The notes under the pieces are model-generated. The model did no database searches. It saw only the letters and a program-made list of their open reading frames with translations, and was not told the DNA's origin. Shown in pieces: positions 34,606-46,156 of a stretch of DNA of 64,000 nucleotides. The stretch comes from Siphonodentalium dalli (Eukaryota; Mollusca; Scaphopoda; Gadilida; Siphonodentaliidae), in NCBI GenBank assembly GCA_032622095.1, contig CP136069.1:66861319-66925318 (forward strand). Direction: 5' to 3'. Made by a program: the position numbers and the translations under genes. Each line of letters begins with the position of its first letter. The stretch's first letter is position 1.

Positions 34606-34940
34606 TGGGAGGCCAAATTCACTTTTAATAATTATTTGTGCTTAAGCGCAATTATTTGCACTTAAGCATAATTATTTGCACTTAAGACAATTATATACGC
34701 TTAAGCATATTAAAAACATTGCACTTAAACTCAAATATTTGTGCTTAAGCTCAAATATGTACATTTCATTCCCCATCAATATAGATCTTCCCTCAAAAAT
34801 AAAATAGGCTTCTCCATGTTTGAACTTCTAACGTGCTTAAATAGCTTATTTGTGCTTAAGCGTAATTATTATATTTGTGCTTAAGGACAAATAATTGAGC
34901 TGAAGCGCAAATAATTATTAAAAGTGAATTTGGCCTCCCA
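34606..34940. mobile_element. TA-flanked MITE full of CTTAAG motifs
   Basis: Termini TGGGAGGCCAAATTCACTTT and AAAGTGAATTTGGCCTCCCA, TA on both sides (34604-34605 and 34941-34942). The 335-bp body is a series of ~20-bp units centred on the palindrome GCTTAAGC with ATTATTTG spacers. Confidence 0.9.
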
Positions 34941-35260
34941 TAATTTCACATTTAATAATTTATTAAATAATTGCACAATTAGTTGTACACAAACTTAATG
35001 TAATTCAATTTTAAGCGCAATTCATTTAATATTATGTGGGCAGCAATTGAGCTTAAGCGCAATTAAAAACTCTGTAATTTCAATTGCACTTTTAAAAGTC
35101 ACACGAGTCATCAAATTGATCTGGTAGGTCATTTATAATTACAATGAAAAAAGTGGGACTAAGGACATACCCATGTTTAACTCCAACTGATGAGGGTATA
35201 TTTTCTGTTGATCCTGCCGGAAGTTTAACGGAATATGAGACTTCACTGTACGTATAGGTT
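34941..35260. other. Non-coding
   Basis: AT-rich with a few more TTAAGCGCAATT phrases (35010-35065) like those inside the MITE to the left, suggesting an older copy. No gene. Confidence 0.5.
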
Positions 35261-35345
35261 ATAACCCCCTTGGCTATCTGTACAAGGAATATAGACCGAA
35301 GCGGCTGCGGTCTGTATTCCTTGTACAGATAGCCAAGGGGGTTAT
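35261..35345. repeat. 85-bp perfect-type hairpin
   Basis: Arms 35261-35298 and 35308-35345 are reverse complements (ATAACCCCCTTGGCTATCTG ... ATAGACCG, one mismatch) around a 9-bp loop. No target duplication seen. Positions 35346-35378 share an inverted TTTATAAAxCGGTTCACAC phrase with about 39255-39285. A 77-aa - strand frame at 35662-35895 is not recognised. Confidence 0.85.
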
Positions 35346-35965
35346 GACATATTTATAAAACGGTTCACACGCCAAGGCAGCCACAATTGAGCCACATTAT
35401 ATTCGATGATTACCTAATCAAAAGTTAATTGAATGGATTGTGGTGTTCCCTACTCCTGTTGAATTATCAGTCAAATGTCCGTTGACAATCGGCTCACTTG
35501 CATGCGTCTGCATTATATATCAGCATTGATAAACCATTTTGTGTCCGAATTTGAGAACGTTTTATACTGATAACGTGTTTCTTGATAAAAAAGATTATTC
35601 CTTGTGACAATAAACTGTTTCAGCTGTTTATGTTATTTTTCGCCTTGTTGCCATAATGGAATTATCGTTCAGAAGACAATGTGCTGGTTGAGTTCGGACT
35701 CGGAAGTGAAACTATTCCACATATTGCATAAAGTTTGTGTGATGAAATATCACCGGCATTCATAACAAATTTATTGTGGATTATACATTCGAAACAGGTT
35801 TGGATCTCGTTCAGTTTACTTCCAATCACCCGGCCCTCCCGACAAACCATAACATATTCAACCGAAAGTGTTGGGCCCCCACCCATGCAGACCACCCCTA
35901 TATAGGTATGTCCGCTAATAATGGAATGATCCGTGTTTAACTTCCAGAGTGACTGGTGCGATCAT

Positions 35966-38900
35966 ACCCTGCTTTCCTGACCAGGAATTATTCTAGAATA
36001 TTCATGAATATTTCCGGAATATTCGGGAATAATATTCCAGAATATTCTTGAATATTCCAGAAAAATATTCCAGAATATTCAAGAATATTCTAGAATGGTA
36101 TATGGCACCATGAATAAACTGGAATAACTTTGAATGGAATAAACATGAACATTGTGGAATATTTAAAACTGGAATAAGCAGGAATAACTCAGGAATAATA
36201 TTCAAGAATATTCTTGAATATTCCAGAAAAATATTCTAGAATATTCAAGAATGGTATATGGCACCATGAATAAACATGAGCATTGTGGAATATTTGAAAA
36301 CTGGAATAAGCAAGAATAATATTGAAGAATTTTCTTGAATATTGTAGGAAAATATTCTAGAATATTCTAGAATGTTACATGGCACCATGCATAAACATGA
36401 ACATTATGGAATACAAATATAATCTGAAAACTGGAATAAGCAGGAATATTCAATAATGCAATTGTAGGAATATTCTAGAATAATCCAGACTATTTATGGA
36501 AATAGACTTGAATAACACAAATTCATAATTATTCTACTATTACCGGTAGTATTAGTAATAGTATTAATATAAATGTCACTGTCAGTGTGAGTGTCACCTC
36601 ACAGTAACTCAGCAAGTAAAAAGTTGTATTGTATAACTTTTTTGATATTCTCTAAACATTCCGTTTTTTTTATCATGACAATTGACATCAGTGAAGCTGC
36701 TGTGGGATTTTTAGCACTGAGACTGAGAGAAATTTGCAAACGTTGGCATGACCGATGGTCCGATTCCAGTTTTTTTGCCAATTTTTTTTAAAAAGCAGTC
36801 AATTTAAGGTGTGACACTCTTTTCTTCTTCTGAATCTGATGTTACATTATCTCCGAATTCTAATGTGCTCTGTGTGTCCAGTCTGGCCCTCCGCCAATTG
36901 TTTTGTCCCATAGCACAAGCATTTGGACAAGACAATGACATCAACTTGAAGATGATTTAAATTGAATCCGTGATCCGAGTATTGACAAATTGAACATTAG
37001 TCATTACTCATTAGAACAATGACACATCGCCACTGCCAGGGATCAATCACCGAATCAGCTAGACGACAGCCATCACTCTCCGATTGAGAATTATCACTTG
37101 TAAATAAATGTAAGTTATGTCTAAAGTTAGTGCACGTTTCCATCGGTTATAATGTTTGCGTCCAGTGTTACTTACAGTTACACTTAACTGCTGACATTTA
37201 ATTTTTCAGTGGCCGCCGCATTGCCATTCAGCCCATTCTCTGTATGATGTACATTTATCTGTCTGTATCTGTAGTTGTTACCTGTAGTTGTTACGTCCTA
37301 GTGACCAAGTCACCAAGGCTGGCTTTTACAGGACGGGAATAATCGGGATCGAGTAGATCCATAATTTTTCCAAGAAGTTTTTTTTTTGCCGAACCCGTGA
37401 CTTCTTCGCCACGGTAGGGATCTTTAACGTGCGCACATTGTTGCACACGGGACAGCCATTAGCGTCGGCTCCCGATCCGATGGTGTGCCAAGTGTAGTGT
37501 CATCCCTGGTCATGACATTAGACTAGTTACGAGAGGAGCAGAGCCAGAGGTACGAAGTTAGTCCAGTACGCATTTTTTCAAATTTTGTCTGAGACTCTTT
37601 GGCTTCTAGATCTTTCTCAGATCACTGATCGTGGCATCGATGATTGATTTGTGATGCCCATGGTACTGGGAATGCAGATGGCGACACAAAGTCCGACCGA
37701 TATTTTGTCGGATTTGAACCCTCGACCGTGTCGAAGGTGTAGCTCAGAGGTCGGCCCACAAACTTCACCTATTTTCCGAATTCGGCCTCCTACCACCTGT
37801 TCTTCTACCTCTAGTGTAGTTCCTTTCGCCAAACTGTTGAATTGTTTAGGCTTTTCTGAGGTTTTCTCGCCATCATTTTCGTGAAATGAAAGACGTTGTC
37901 AATTAAAAACACAGAGGAAATTTAAATCCGACAGAAGACAGGAATTCGGTCGGCGCATGCGCATATTAGATTTTAGCCAATCGTATACTCCGTTCTAGGC
38001 TATTTTTATGGTTAGCGAGAATGATGCATCATGGGATATAAATTTCCAAAACAAACACAGTCGCCGAACACGTGTGCGGTTTCAACACGTCATGCATTAA
38101 CTTTGGGAGATTTACAAACAAAGTGGACAATCACGCGTATATAAAGTTAAACTTTGTTATTTTTGATAGATTTTGCGTTAAATTAAAAACAGATAGCAGG
38201 TACATATATTTCTCCGAGAATGTTAAACACAATTTGTAACTGTTCATCGTTATTTTATTGATTTTATGCGACAAAATAGTCGAAATGGTCACGAAATTAC
38301 GCTAGCTAGTATCGAAGTTTAGCCATAAAAAATAATTATATTTGGGAATTTTACTCTGAATACTCAGAGATATATAGAATAAACAAATAAAACATAGCAT
38401 TATTTACGCGTAAATTAATTGTTGGGATTAATTAACGATATCATGCTGTCGTGTTTATGATTATTCCAGTCTCTTACTTAAACTTTCCTGAAAATTTTCT
38501 GGACTATGCAAGGTTATAAATGAACTTTTTAAATTTTTTGCAAAATAGTCAAAGTCCAAAATTCTTGTATATTCATGATTATTCTAGTCTCACACTTAAT
38601 CGTTTATCACTGAAAACTTAAATTTTATAGACAAGTACAAAAATTCTTGTATATTCATGATTATTCTAGTCTCATATTTTTCTGAAAAATATAATATTCA
38701 AGATTATTCATAGTTATTCTGATCTAATTCGTTGAAAAATCAGCAAAGTATATAAATTCATGTTTATTCATGCTTATTCCAGTCTCATACTTTGCTGAAA
38801 AATGATATATTCCAGATTATTCAAGGTTATTCTTCTCTAATTAATTGTAAAGTCACAACATTCTTGTTTATTCTAGGCTTATTCTAGATAAAGATTCGTC

Positions 38901-39078
38901 AATATCACTGATTTTACATTGTTTTCTCACATTTCCTGTTTATTCCAGTTTATTCATGTTTATAAACAGGAATAAATTTTAGACTGGAATAAGGAACTTG
39001 AATGAAGCAAGAATATTCCATAATATTCTAGAATATTCCACTTTATTCAAGGTAACTGGAATAATAGGAAAGCAGGGT
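35966..39078. mobile_element. 3.1-kb foldback-like element with repeat-built arms
   Basis: Outer ends ACCCTGCTTTCCT and AGGAAAGCAGGGT, flanked by ATCAT (35961-35965 and 39080-39084). The left arm (to about 36500) and right arm (from about 38440) consist of short GAATATTC / GGAATAA / TTCTAGAA-type repeats in opposite orientation. The middle (36500-38440) has no credible ORF. A SINE-like or other old repeat lies at about 37330-37760 (phrases GGGATCTTTAACGTGCGCAC and GGATTTGAACCCTCGACC). Tandem repeats inside inverted arms are typical of foldback elements; the superfamily is not assigned. Confidence 0.7.
35991..36372. repeat. Array of perfect heat-shock-element-like runs
   Basis: Contiguous alternating TTC and GAA units with exact 2-bp spacers: four units at 35991-36008, four at 36012-36029, six at 36035-36062, six at 36068-36095, six at 36201-36228, four at 36234-36251, four at 36355-36372. 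Three or more such units make a binding site for heat-shock factor (established for HSF1). Whether HSF binds here is inference. Confidence 0.8.
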
Positions 39079-39084
39079 TATCAT

Positions 39085-39856
39085 GGCGCATTGTTAGAAT
39101 TTCACACCTACCGCTCCGATCTCCTTTCAGCTTACTATCCAATTAATGTCAATTTATGTGTGCTATTTAGCTCAAGTCTGTATTTTGGCCCCGTTGAAAT
39201 ACAGTTTCATACAAGAAATATTGTTCATGAATTGGAGCAATTTGATTGGCCGAGGGGTGTGAACCGGTTTATAAATACTGTTTAGTACATTTAAGAAGGG
39301 ACCACTGACTCCACAATGCAACAATTTAACAAAAAGAGCCTCCCTGTTAAAGGCATGGGCGGCGTTCGTTGCAGAAATATTTATATTTGTTCAAATCGCC
39401 ATCAACAGAAGGAACACCAAAATATATACAGTTCCGCTCATATGCCAAACATAATCAGCGCGTAAATAGTATTATATTGTCGTCAAGATGTACAATGGTG
39501 TACGTAAACAAGAGACTGCTCGTGTTACAGAAGTTGTGCTTTTGTTTACATAAAACAACGCAATTCTATTGGTTAATCACACAAAAATGATATAAACTCT
39601 TTTTATTATATGTCCATATCAGGAAAAAGTAACAAATAACGCTCTTTATATTTACCATATCCGGATCTAAACAAATGCCAGGAAACGTAATGTTTTTTGC
39701 TTTTGTTTACATAACAAAGGGGGGGGGGGAAACTGTTTATGCCATATTTCTGATTGGCATAAGAACAAAGTCTGTCTATATCTTACTATTCCTTCTGTTT
39801 ATGGCGGTTTTTGACGGAGGTGAATATTTTAACAGCATACCCACCACCAACGCCGC
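39085..39856. other. Non-coding between foldback element and LINE
   Basis: Frames up to 95 aa with no recognisable domain. 39255-39285 shares an inverted phrase with 35346-35378, so the foldback element may have inserted into an older inverted repeat. Confidence 0.45.
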
Positions 39857-40786
39857 CCGTATCTTTTACTAAATCGAAAGCCTTTTTCAAGTCAACAAAG
39901 CAAGTAAATAATATTTCTGATTTTTTCAGTTTTTTATCTATAAGTGTCTTAAGGGTAAGAATATGATCTGTGGAACGACTTCCTTTTTTGAACCCAATTT
40001 GTTCCTTGCAAATTATTTTGTTTGCTTCAAGATAATTGTCCAAACGATTGTATAGTACTTTAGAAAATAATTTGCCCATACAGCTTGAAAGGGCAAAACC
40101 TCTATAATTAGTAGGGTCACTTGAATTTCCTCCTTTAAACAAGCCTTGAAATAGGGTGTCTGTCATTTGCAGAATGAGGTCCCCAGAGGGTGAATTTAGT
40201 GATGCTACCCAACATAGCAGGCTAGCATCACCAAATTCACCCTCTGGGAACCTCATTCTACTGAGGTGTAAGCAGAATGAGGTCCCCAGAGGGTGAATTC
40301 ACCCTCTGGGGACCTCATTCTGCAAATGATAGACACCCTATTTCAAGGCTTGCCTTTAAACAATGGTTTAATGAGATTTTGTCTCCAAGTGATTGGGTAT
40401 TCCCCTGATGTCAGGATGCAATTGAATAGCTTCACTAAAATCAATGGGTATTTAGTGAATGCAATTTTAAGCATATCATTTGTCACTCCATCTGGCCCAC
40501 AGGATGTTTTGATTTTAAGACTTCGTACTGCTCTTAGTGTTTCATCTTCCGTTACTTTGTCATTTAATATATTTTTGGTCCAGGTTTCTACTTCATGTTT
40601 TTTAGTTTTAAGTTCATTGAAATTTAATTCTTGGTTAGGATTTAAAAGTCTTTGAAAGTAGGAGACCCAATTTTCAGGAGTTATATTGATAGATGGATCT
40701 GATTTGATGTTCTGATCTAATTTGTGCACCATTTCCCAAAATTTGGATGGTCGATTCTCAGTACTGTTAATGATGTTATCTATAAT
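39857..40786 (-). pseudogene. LINE reverse transcriptase fragment, split by a MITE
   Basis: Reads on the - strand in two pieces. 40786-40361 holds the linker and the start of the RT domain (LKIKTSCGPDGVTNDMLK, then ITWRQNLIKPLFKG). 40139-39857 continues with DPTNYRGFALSSCMGKLFSK, GFKKGSRSTDHI and motif A, FVDLKKAFD. The fragment stops there: the YxDD box and C-terminus are missing. The interruption is the hAT MITE at 40140-40352, whose 8-bp target duplication accounts for the repeated FKG codons. Non-LTR RT of the CR1/jockey-like general type; the exact clade is not decided. It may belong with the endonuclease fragment at 50230-50760. Confidence 0.85.
40140..40352. mobile_element. hAT-type MITE inserted in LINE RT
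   Basis: 213 bp, termini CAAGCCTTGAAATAGGG and CCCTATTTCAAGGCTTG. The exact 8-bp duplication CCTTTAAA lies at 40132-40139 and 40353-40360. The interrupted reading frame resumes on the other side, so the pre-insertion site can be read directly. Confidence 0.95.
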
Positions 40787-41297
40787 TTTATTATGTGTAC
40801 CCATACCATAGTATGGTACACATAGTGTCGACGTCCGGATTGACCACTCGTCGTTCGTCCGTCTGTCCGTAGACACTTTACGTGTAATGCGATAACTCAC
40901 GTTTTCTATCCGATCAGAACCAAATTTTTTATATGGGTTTCTCATCCCAAAATACATATCGAGTTCGAATATGTGTTTGATCCAAATTTTATTCACAGAG
41001 TTATGGCCCTTTTTCGACTTAGAATTCACACGTTCTGTCATAACTCAAATTTTTTATATGGGTTTCTCATCCCACATAAATTTGAGTTATGACAGAACGT
41101 GTGAATTCTAAGTCGAAAAAGGGCCATAACTCTGTGAATAAAATTTGGATCAAACACATATTCGAACTCGATATGTATTTTGGGATGAGAAACCCATATA
41201 AAAAATTTGAGTTATGACAGAACGTGTGAATTCTAAGTCGAAAAAGGGCCATAACTCTGTGAATAAAATTTGGATCAAACACATATTCGAACACGAT
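40787..41297. repeat. TACCCATACCATAG repeat with inverted and direct copies
   Basis: 40787-41060 is a copy of the 14560 repeat. 41071-41180 is its inverted partial copy, and 41208-41297 a further direct copy of that (AACTCTGTGAATAAAATTTG appears in both). The last copy abuts the retrotransposon integrase at 41298, whose 3' end it has replaced. Confidence 0.8.
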
Positions 41298-42069
41298 ATG
41301 GATCCGAGCGCAACTGAGTGCCAATGAACTTGCGAACATCACACCATCCCTCATTAACTGCAACAACCAAATATCGATCACGCGCACGATTTTTGTCAAG
41401 ATCACTTCTGATATAGACAAGATCACCAACTTTGGGTCTACCACCTGAACACTCTTTGGATGATTTAGACCGCTCACTGTATGTGTGGTTTTTGTCACGT
41501 CTATCATATTGATCACGGATAAGTTGTAAGTCAGTCACAGGAATCTGATCATACGTGAATTGATCGCGTTGTGTCCACATCTTTCGCGAGGATAAGCCAC
41601 TGCTGCGTACACGAGTATTAAGGCGCGATACAGCTTTGGACAAACTAAGGGGTGTCACCAAAGTAGATTGAGTGTTTTGATGGAGCAGTTCTAACTCTAG
41701 TTCTTGAATGGCACGTTCACCAACAGGGTTCTTATTTGGATTTTTGGCATATCCCATCTCAATAATTAAGTTATGTGCCTCCAGCGATTGGTCATGAATG
41801 AGAGCTTTAAACCCTGGTGCCGGGTTTGTCCGAATCACAGCAGCGGAACCTTCGAGTGGTCGCAATGGAATACACAGTTGCATCAGTCCTGAACGAAGGC
41901 TCTCTCGAGTTTCATTTTCGATAAGTACAGCTGAGGTTAGAGCAGTGACGGATTCACGCACGACAAGTATGAGCTGTTTATTACGTTTTATCACATCCGC
42001 AGCGAAATGTGTGCCAACTGCTGTCGGGAGTGAACACGTTGTCTGTGGAACTTGGCATGTAGGAAGCAC
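41298..42069 (-). pseudogene. Integrase core and C-terminal domain
   Basis: About 257 residues of retroelement sequence. THFAADVIKR holds the first catalytic Asp. The segment AAVIRTNPAPGFKAL has Asn where I would expect the second catalytic Asp. KNPNKNPVGERAIQELELEL holds the Glu. A C-terminal segment, RPKVGDLVYIRSDLDKNRARDRYLVVAV, resembles the small integrase end domain. The Asp-to-Asn change and the upstream breaks indicate an inactive copy. The 3' end is replaced by the repeat ending at 41297. Confidence 0.75.
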
Positions 42070-42799
42070 ACATATGACAAGAATTAGTCACTGATTCAAT
42101 CACTTTGTTAAGGTCCAATGCAAAAAAGTATCTGCGCATTACAACCTTCAGTTGGTGACAAGAGGCATGCTCGAGCTTAATATGTAAAGCAGTCACTATT
42201 CCGTGAACAACACCTCTGGGAATCACTATACAGTCTCGTTCAGGTGCGAGTGGGTCAGATTTCTTAACCACTAGAAGGCCGTCTCTCGCGATGCTTACAA
42301 CATTCAAATAGCGCTTCACATCCTTAATGTCTGTATCCTTTTTTGAGGGGCGCGTTCCCTGTGATAAATGTGCACGAGTGCGCCTTAAGTCTGCACATTC
42401 TGACTGAGTTTTATTCCAAGCAGAACGGCTCGTGAATGGTACTTTAACTTGACCAGAAAGGATGTCCTGTACTGACGTTTGTCTCACTACTGAATCCTCA
42501 GTTCGCATAATGAATTGGCAAATTTTGCATTCACTGTCATTACACTCTGCAGCATTCCTGCTTGCGAAATCAGATACGACGTTTGCCTGTCCTGCCACAT
42601 GTCGAACACTGACTTGGTAACGGCTAACAGTTGCTAAGAATGTTGATACCCTGGGACTGGCAGAAAATTCTCCACGACATAGTTTATCGTAAGCCTGAAC
42701 GCATGGTTTGCTATCAGTTAAAATGCACACACGATTCTCTGACTGCACAATATATGGGCTAAAATGTTCCACTGCTGAGGCTATACTCAAAGCTTCCAC
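41981..42799 (-). pseudogene. RNase H end and integrase zinc domain
   Basis: 272 residues. RNase H continues with [13 protein letters not shown] (Glu motif) and RVCILTDSKPCVQAYDKL (Asp motif), ending with HVAGQANVVSDFASR. The integrase HHCC zinc domain is visible as HIKLEHASCHQL ... SVTNSCHMCASYMP. The last residues (after SSTDNVF) are out of frame because of a shift near 42050. Confidence 0.78.
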
Positions 42800-43638
42800 C
42801 TCGCATGGGAGCCATGTGACTTGATGCTTAAGATAATCCGAAGCTTTGCACTGAAAAACCCCGCGAGCACTGGTTTTTCTTTTCTGACAACATAAAGTGT
42901 AGCTCCAATACCTCTCGCCTTTACTGCACCATCAGTCACTATCCACAGAATATCCTCACATCGCGGCAACATGATCGTTTTGTTGTTCTTCAGATGTTTT
43001 TGACAGGCATGAAATGAGGCCAATAATTCATCATTCCACTCGAGCTTGTCATTTGACACTTTACCAGCTGCCATACTGTCGAGGGGTGTCAATAGAGATG
43101 AACACTGTGGAAGTAAACGACCGAGTACTTTGTATGCACCGATGAATGATCGGAGACTACTAACGGTAGTTGGAATCGCACACGTACTAAGAGAAGCAAC
43201 TCTATGTGGACTTGCACTGAGAGTGCCGGCTTGCCAAAGCCAGCCGAGAACAATGGTGGATCTGGGTGCGATTATTGTTTTACTTGCAGACAAACGAATG
43301 CCACACTTAGCGAAGGCTTGAAGAACATGAATCCAATTTTTCAGTAATTCGTCATACGTGTTTCCGCCACAGTAAAGGTCATCAGCCAGTTTTGCCACGA
43401 CACCTTGCGCTAATAAATCACCGAGAATGAGTGACATTAACTCCTCTAACGCCGTCTCAGAACCAGGCATGCCCATAGCAGACTTTGTGTAAACGCGCAC
43501 ACCCCTGAATGGCGTAACCACACCACAATACTTTAAAGAGTCACGTGACAAGGAAATTTGATAAAACGCCTGAGTGAGGTCTGTGGTAATAACATGTTTC
43601 CATTGTCCAATTGTACGTAGAGTTGCTTGTATCAACAT
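42787..43638 (-). pseudogene. Reverse transcriptase and RNase H start
   Basis: 283 residues. RT motifs include [13 protein letters not shown] (motif A), [20 protein letters not shown] (B) and [13 protein letters not shown] (the catalytic box, here ADD in place of YxDD). ILGWLW and [16 protein letters not shown] follow. RNase H begins around [20 protein letters not shown]. The frame breaks near 42790 within RNase H. The ADD box and the [15 protein letters not shown] segment appear to be features of the group, not decay. That judgement is from memory of related invertebrate elements. Confidence 0.8.
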
Positions 43639-44539
43639 TAGGCATCAGTGCTGGCTGTGGTTTGCTGTATTTGCCAACCTCCCCGAATGCAGTAACTAAC
43701 CGATAACCCCCGTTAGACTTCTTCACGAGAAAGGAAGGGTTAATGTACTCCGCCACTATTCCGAGTTCGTCAGGTCACTTGAATACGCCTAACTGTTCGA
43801 GTTCATCAAATTTAGCTTGTAACTCTAGCAGCTTATCCCGTCCATATTGTGGAAGACGACCCTTTCGTTGTGGGGGGAGAACAGGCCCCATATTTACAAC
43901 AGCTTCGAACTGGCCCATAGCACCATTATAGCCTGGTATTTCAGGGTTGAATACAGGGTCATATTCAGCATGAACACTAAGAAATTGGTCCTTCACATTT
44001 TTAGGCATCATATTGTCAGGATCCAATTGTATATTGGCAGAAAAGTTTGTAATAGCGTGCTTGCCTTGCTGATGTTTTCCCATCTGGACACAACTCGATG
44101 AATCATCACTGTCCGGTGAATATGTGCAATGTATCTGAGCAATGTGTTGATTCCGTGTGAGTATTTGAGGTTCATGTGTATCATTTACAAGCCGAATTTT
44201 TCTCCCGACACTTTTGATTATATTTGTTCGAGGCCATTCCGGAGAATTAGGAGTTGAATGCTTGCGTCCATCACTACGGGCCTCGATGGCATATTCACTG
44301 TCCTCAATAACGTCAAGTGGTAAGTCAAGTTCAATGAATTCTCCAGGCCAGAGAGTAGTAGTAGTAGCAGGTGCACGAAGGATGTGAGATTGAGTTCTCC
44401 TGACAAGTCGAGGTCCATTGACTTGTGAGAAATTATTATATTTGTATGTAGTCCCGTCACCAAATAAAACTTCACATCTAGCAGGTCGCACAGAGATGTC
44501 GATCGTTGTCTTCCATGAAGGGAACACCTGCCAAGACAT
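43541..44539 (-). pseudogene. Protease-RT linker and RT N-terminus, broken
   Basis: 254 residues from about 44530 to 43778 cover the protease tail and linker (LFGDGTTYKY, EYDPVFNPEIPGYNGAMG, FDELEQLGVFK). An in-frame TGA at 43775-43777 follows; TGA from CGA is the simplest explanation because PDELG comes next. The frame then continues through [20 protein letters not shown], the RT finger motif, to PALMPNVD, after which it shifts near 43640. Non-functional as it stands. Confidence 0.75.
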
Positions 44540-45659
44540 CTACATCAAGATTATCGATGACCAACGCCTCCAGGTGGAATACTTTGCCATCACGTGTTAA
44601 CTGAATGTTAATTTCTCCAGCCACACTTAGAGGTGAACGACCATCAGCTTGTAAGGCAGTCTGATTAGATGGTTTTATTTTGAAATCAAGTTTCTTGGCT
44701 ATAGCCGAGCGAACCATGTTGGTTTCAGAACCTGAATCAACAACTATATGTAATGGAGAATGTCCGTAGAAAAGATTTAGTGAAGGAGACTTTGTGACTT
44801 TCACTCGACGTGTGCCAGATACTGGTTGGTCACATTCAGCTGTTTGGATCTCGGATTCTAACAGACCACGTGTACGGTATGATGCATAACATTCATCATC
44901 TGTATCAGCAGAGAGAAGATGGTCTTCGCTGGTAACACCACATGCACGTGCCATAAACTTTTTGTCACTGTCAGGTAAATGTTGACACTGACTCAGAAAG
45001 TGACGATAATCAGCTCTTCCAGCTTCTCTGCATAATGGGCATGAACGAGTCGTCTGCTTCTGTTGTGTAGGTCTTTTAGTGTATGGTGCCTTGTTGGAAG
45101 ATCGCATCACTTTAATGTCCTCAGTAGCATGTAGTTCATCAAGTAAAGCACACATGGCCTGTGATATTTCAGGCTTTATTGAAGCTAATGTTCGTGTGCG
45201 AAGTTCTGTCCCGTACCTCTGTTGCACTAGTTTAGGGAGTTCTTTGTGAATAAGTCGCAGCCAGGTAAGCACAATAAAGTTTTCAAGTGAAGGAGAAAGT
45301 TCCTCATCACCTGTCACTTTCTCCCCATGATGAAGTATAGCACTGTCTCGAGTCAATAGATTATCTCCGACAAACGCCAATAACCGTTGATAGAGATCCT
45401 CTGGTCGTTCATCATGATCAAGTGAGATGGAATCAAAGTCAATGAAATGGGCACCTGTCGATTGGAATCCATAATGTGCACGAATTACTTGCCACACAGT
45501 GTCGATAGAGGTGGAATTTTTTATTAAGGTGTTTCTGGCCATCACGGGACAAAAGTTTGCTATTTGTCCTAACATCAACTCCAGGTGTGTAACTTTCTGT
45601 GCTGCACTACGCCTCATTCCCTGTGCTACTCCATCTCCATCTGCTGTGAATCCTCTCAT
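44478..45659 (-). pseudogene. Gag C-terminal part plus aspartic protease
   Basis: 393 residues uninterrupted. Residues 1-200 are helical gag. A zinc-finger-like motif CPLCREAGRADYRHFLSQC (about residues 204-222) has the spacing CX2C-X9-H-X4-C, longer than the usual CCHC knuckle. The protease begins near residue 310 with the active-site triad in VVDSGSETNMV and continues to DVLAGVPFM. The frame then shifts by one base near 44500; the next ORF continues the same protein (ISVRPARCEV). This shift could be an indel or a programmed frameshift, and decay elsewhere in the element favours an indel. Confidence 0.8.
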
Positions 45660-45683
45660 CGGGGCAGCTTTTGTTTTCTTTAA

Positions 45684-46152
45684 AGGTACTCAACCCGTAA
45701 AGAGGGTCCCCATCTCAACAGATTCCAACAACAACAATCCGATCAGAGGGTCCTATATTACTATTTCTTTGGCTTTGGGGGTAAAAAATATTTGATTCGA
45801 GTCGAGGAACCCATCAAACAAAGCTCAGAGTTATTAGATATTGATTTTTCAAATTTGTTATGTTCTCGAGATGAGTACCAATAACTGCCGTAATCTGCTC
45901 TGGATGTGTACTCCAAATCTATTCAAACAGACAAGGATGAATAACTCTAAAATCAAGTGGTAATTTTAACGCAATTTTGACTGAGTTCTGGGCCAGATAG
46001 TATTCCCGATAATGAAAAATAATAGATTTCTAAAATCGATATCTAACAAATCTGAGGTTTGATGGGTGACTTCCTCGACTCGAATCAAATATTTTTGACC
46101 CCCGAAGCCATTGAAATAGTAATTGAGAGGAGTTTTATCGGGTTGAGTACCT
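45684..46152. mobile_element. TTAA MITE (AGGTACTCAACCC family) inserted in gag
   Basis: 469 bp, ends AGGTACTCAACCCG and CGGGTTGAGTACCT, TTAA at 45680-45683 and 46153-46156. Near-identical to 48406-48885; longer relative at 51140-52624; fragments near 29275 and 30697. It disrupts the gypsy gag frame. Confidence 0.93.
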
Positions 46153-46156
46153 TTAA

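Noticed and set aside
37690-37770. tRNA gene or tRNA-derived SINE promoter
   Set aside because: A box-B-like GGGTTCAAATCC is on the - strand while the box-A-like TAGCTCAGAGG is on the + strand; no cloverleaf can be drawn.
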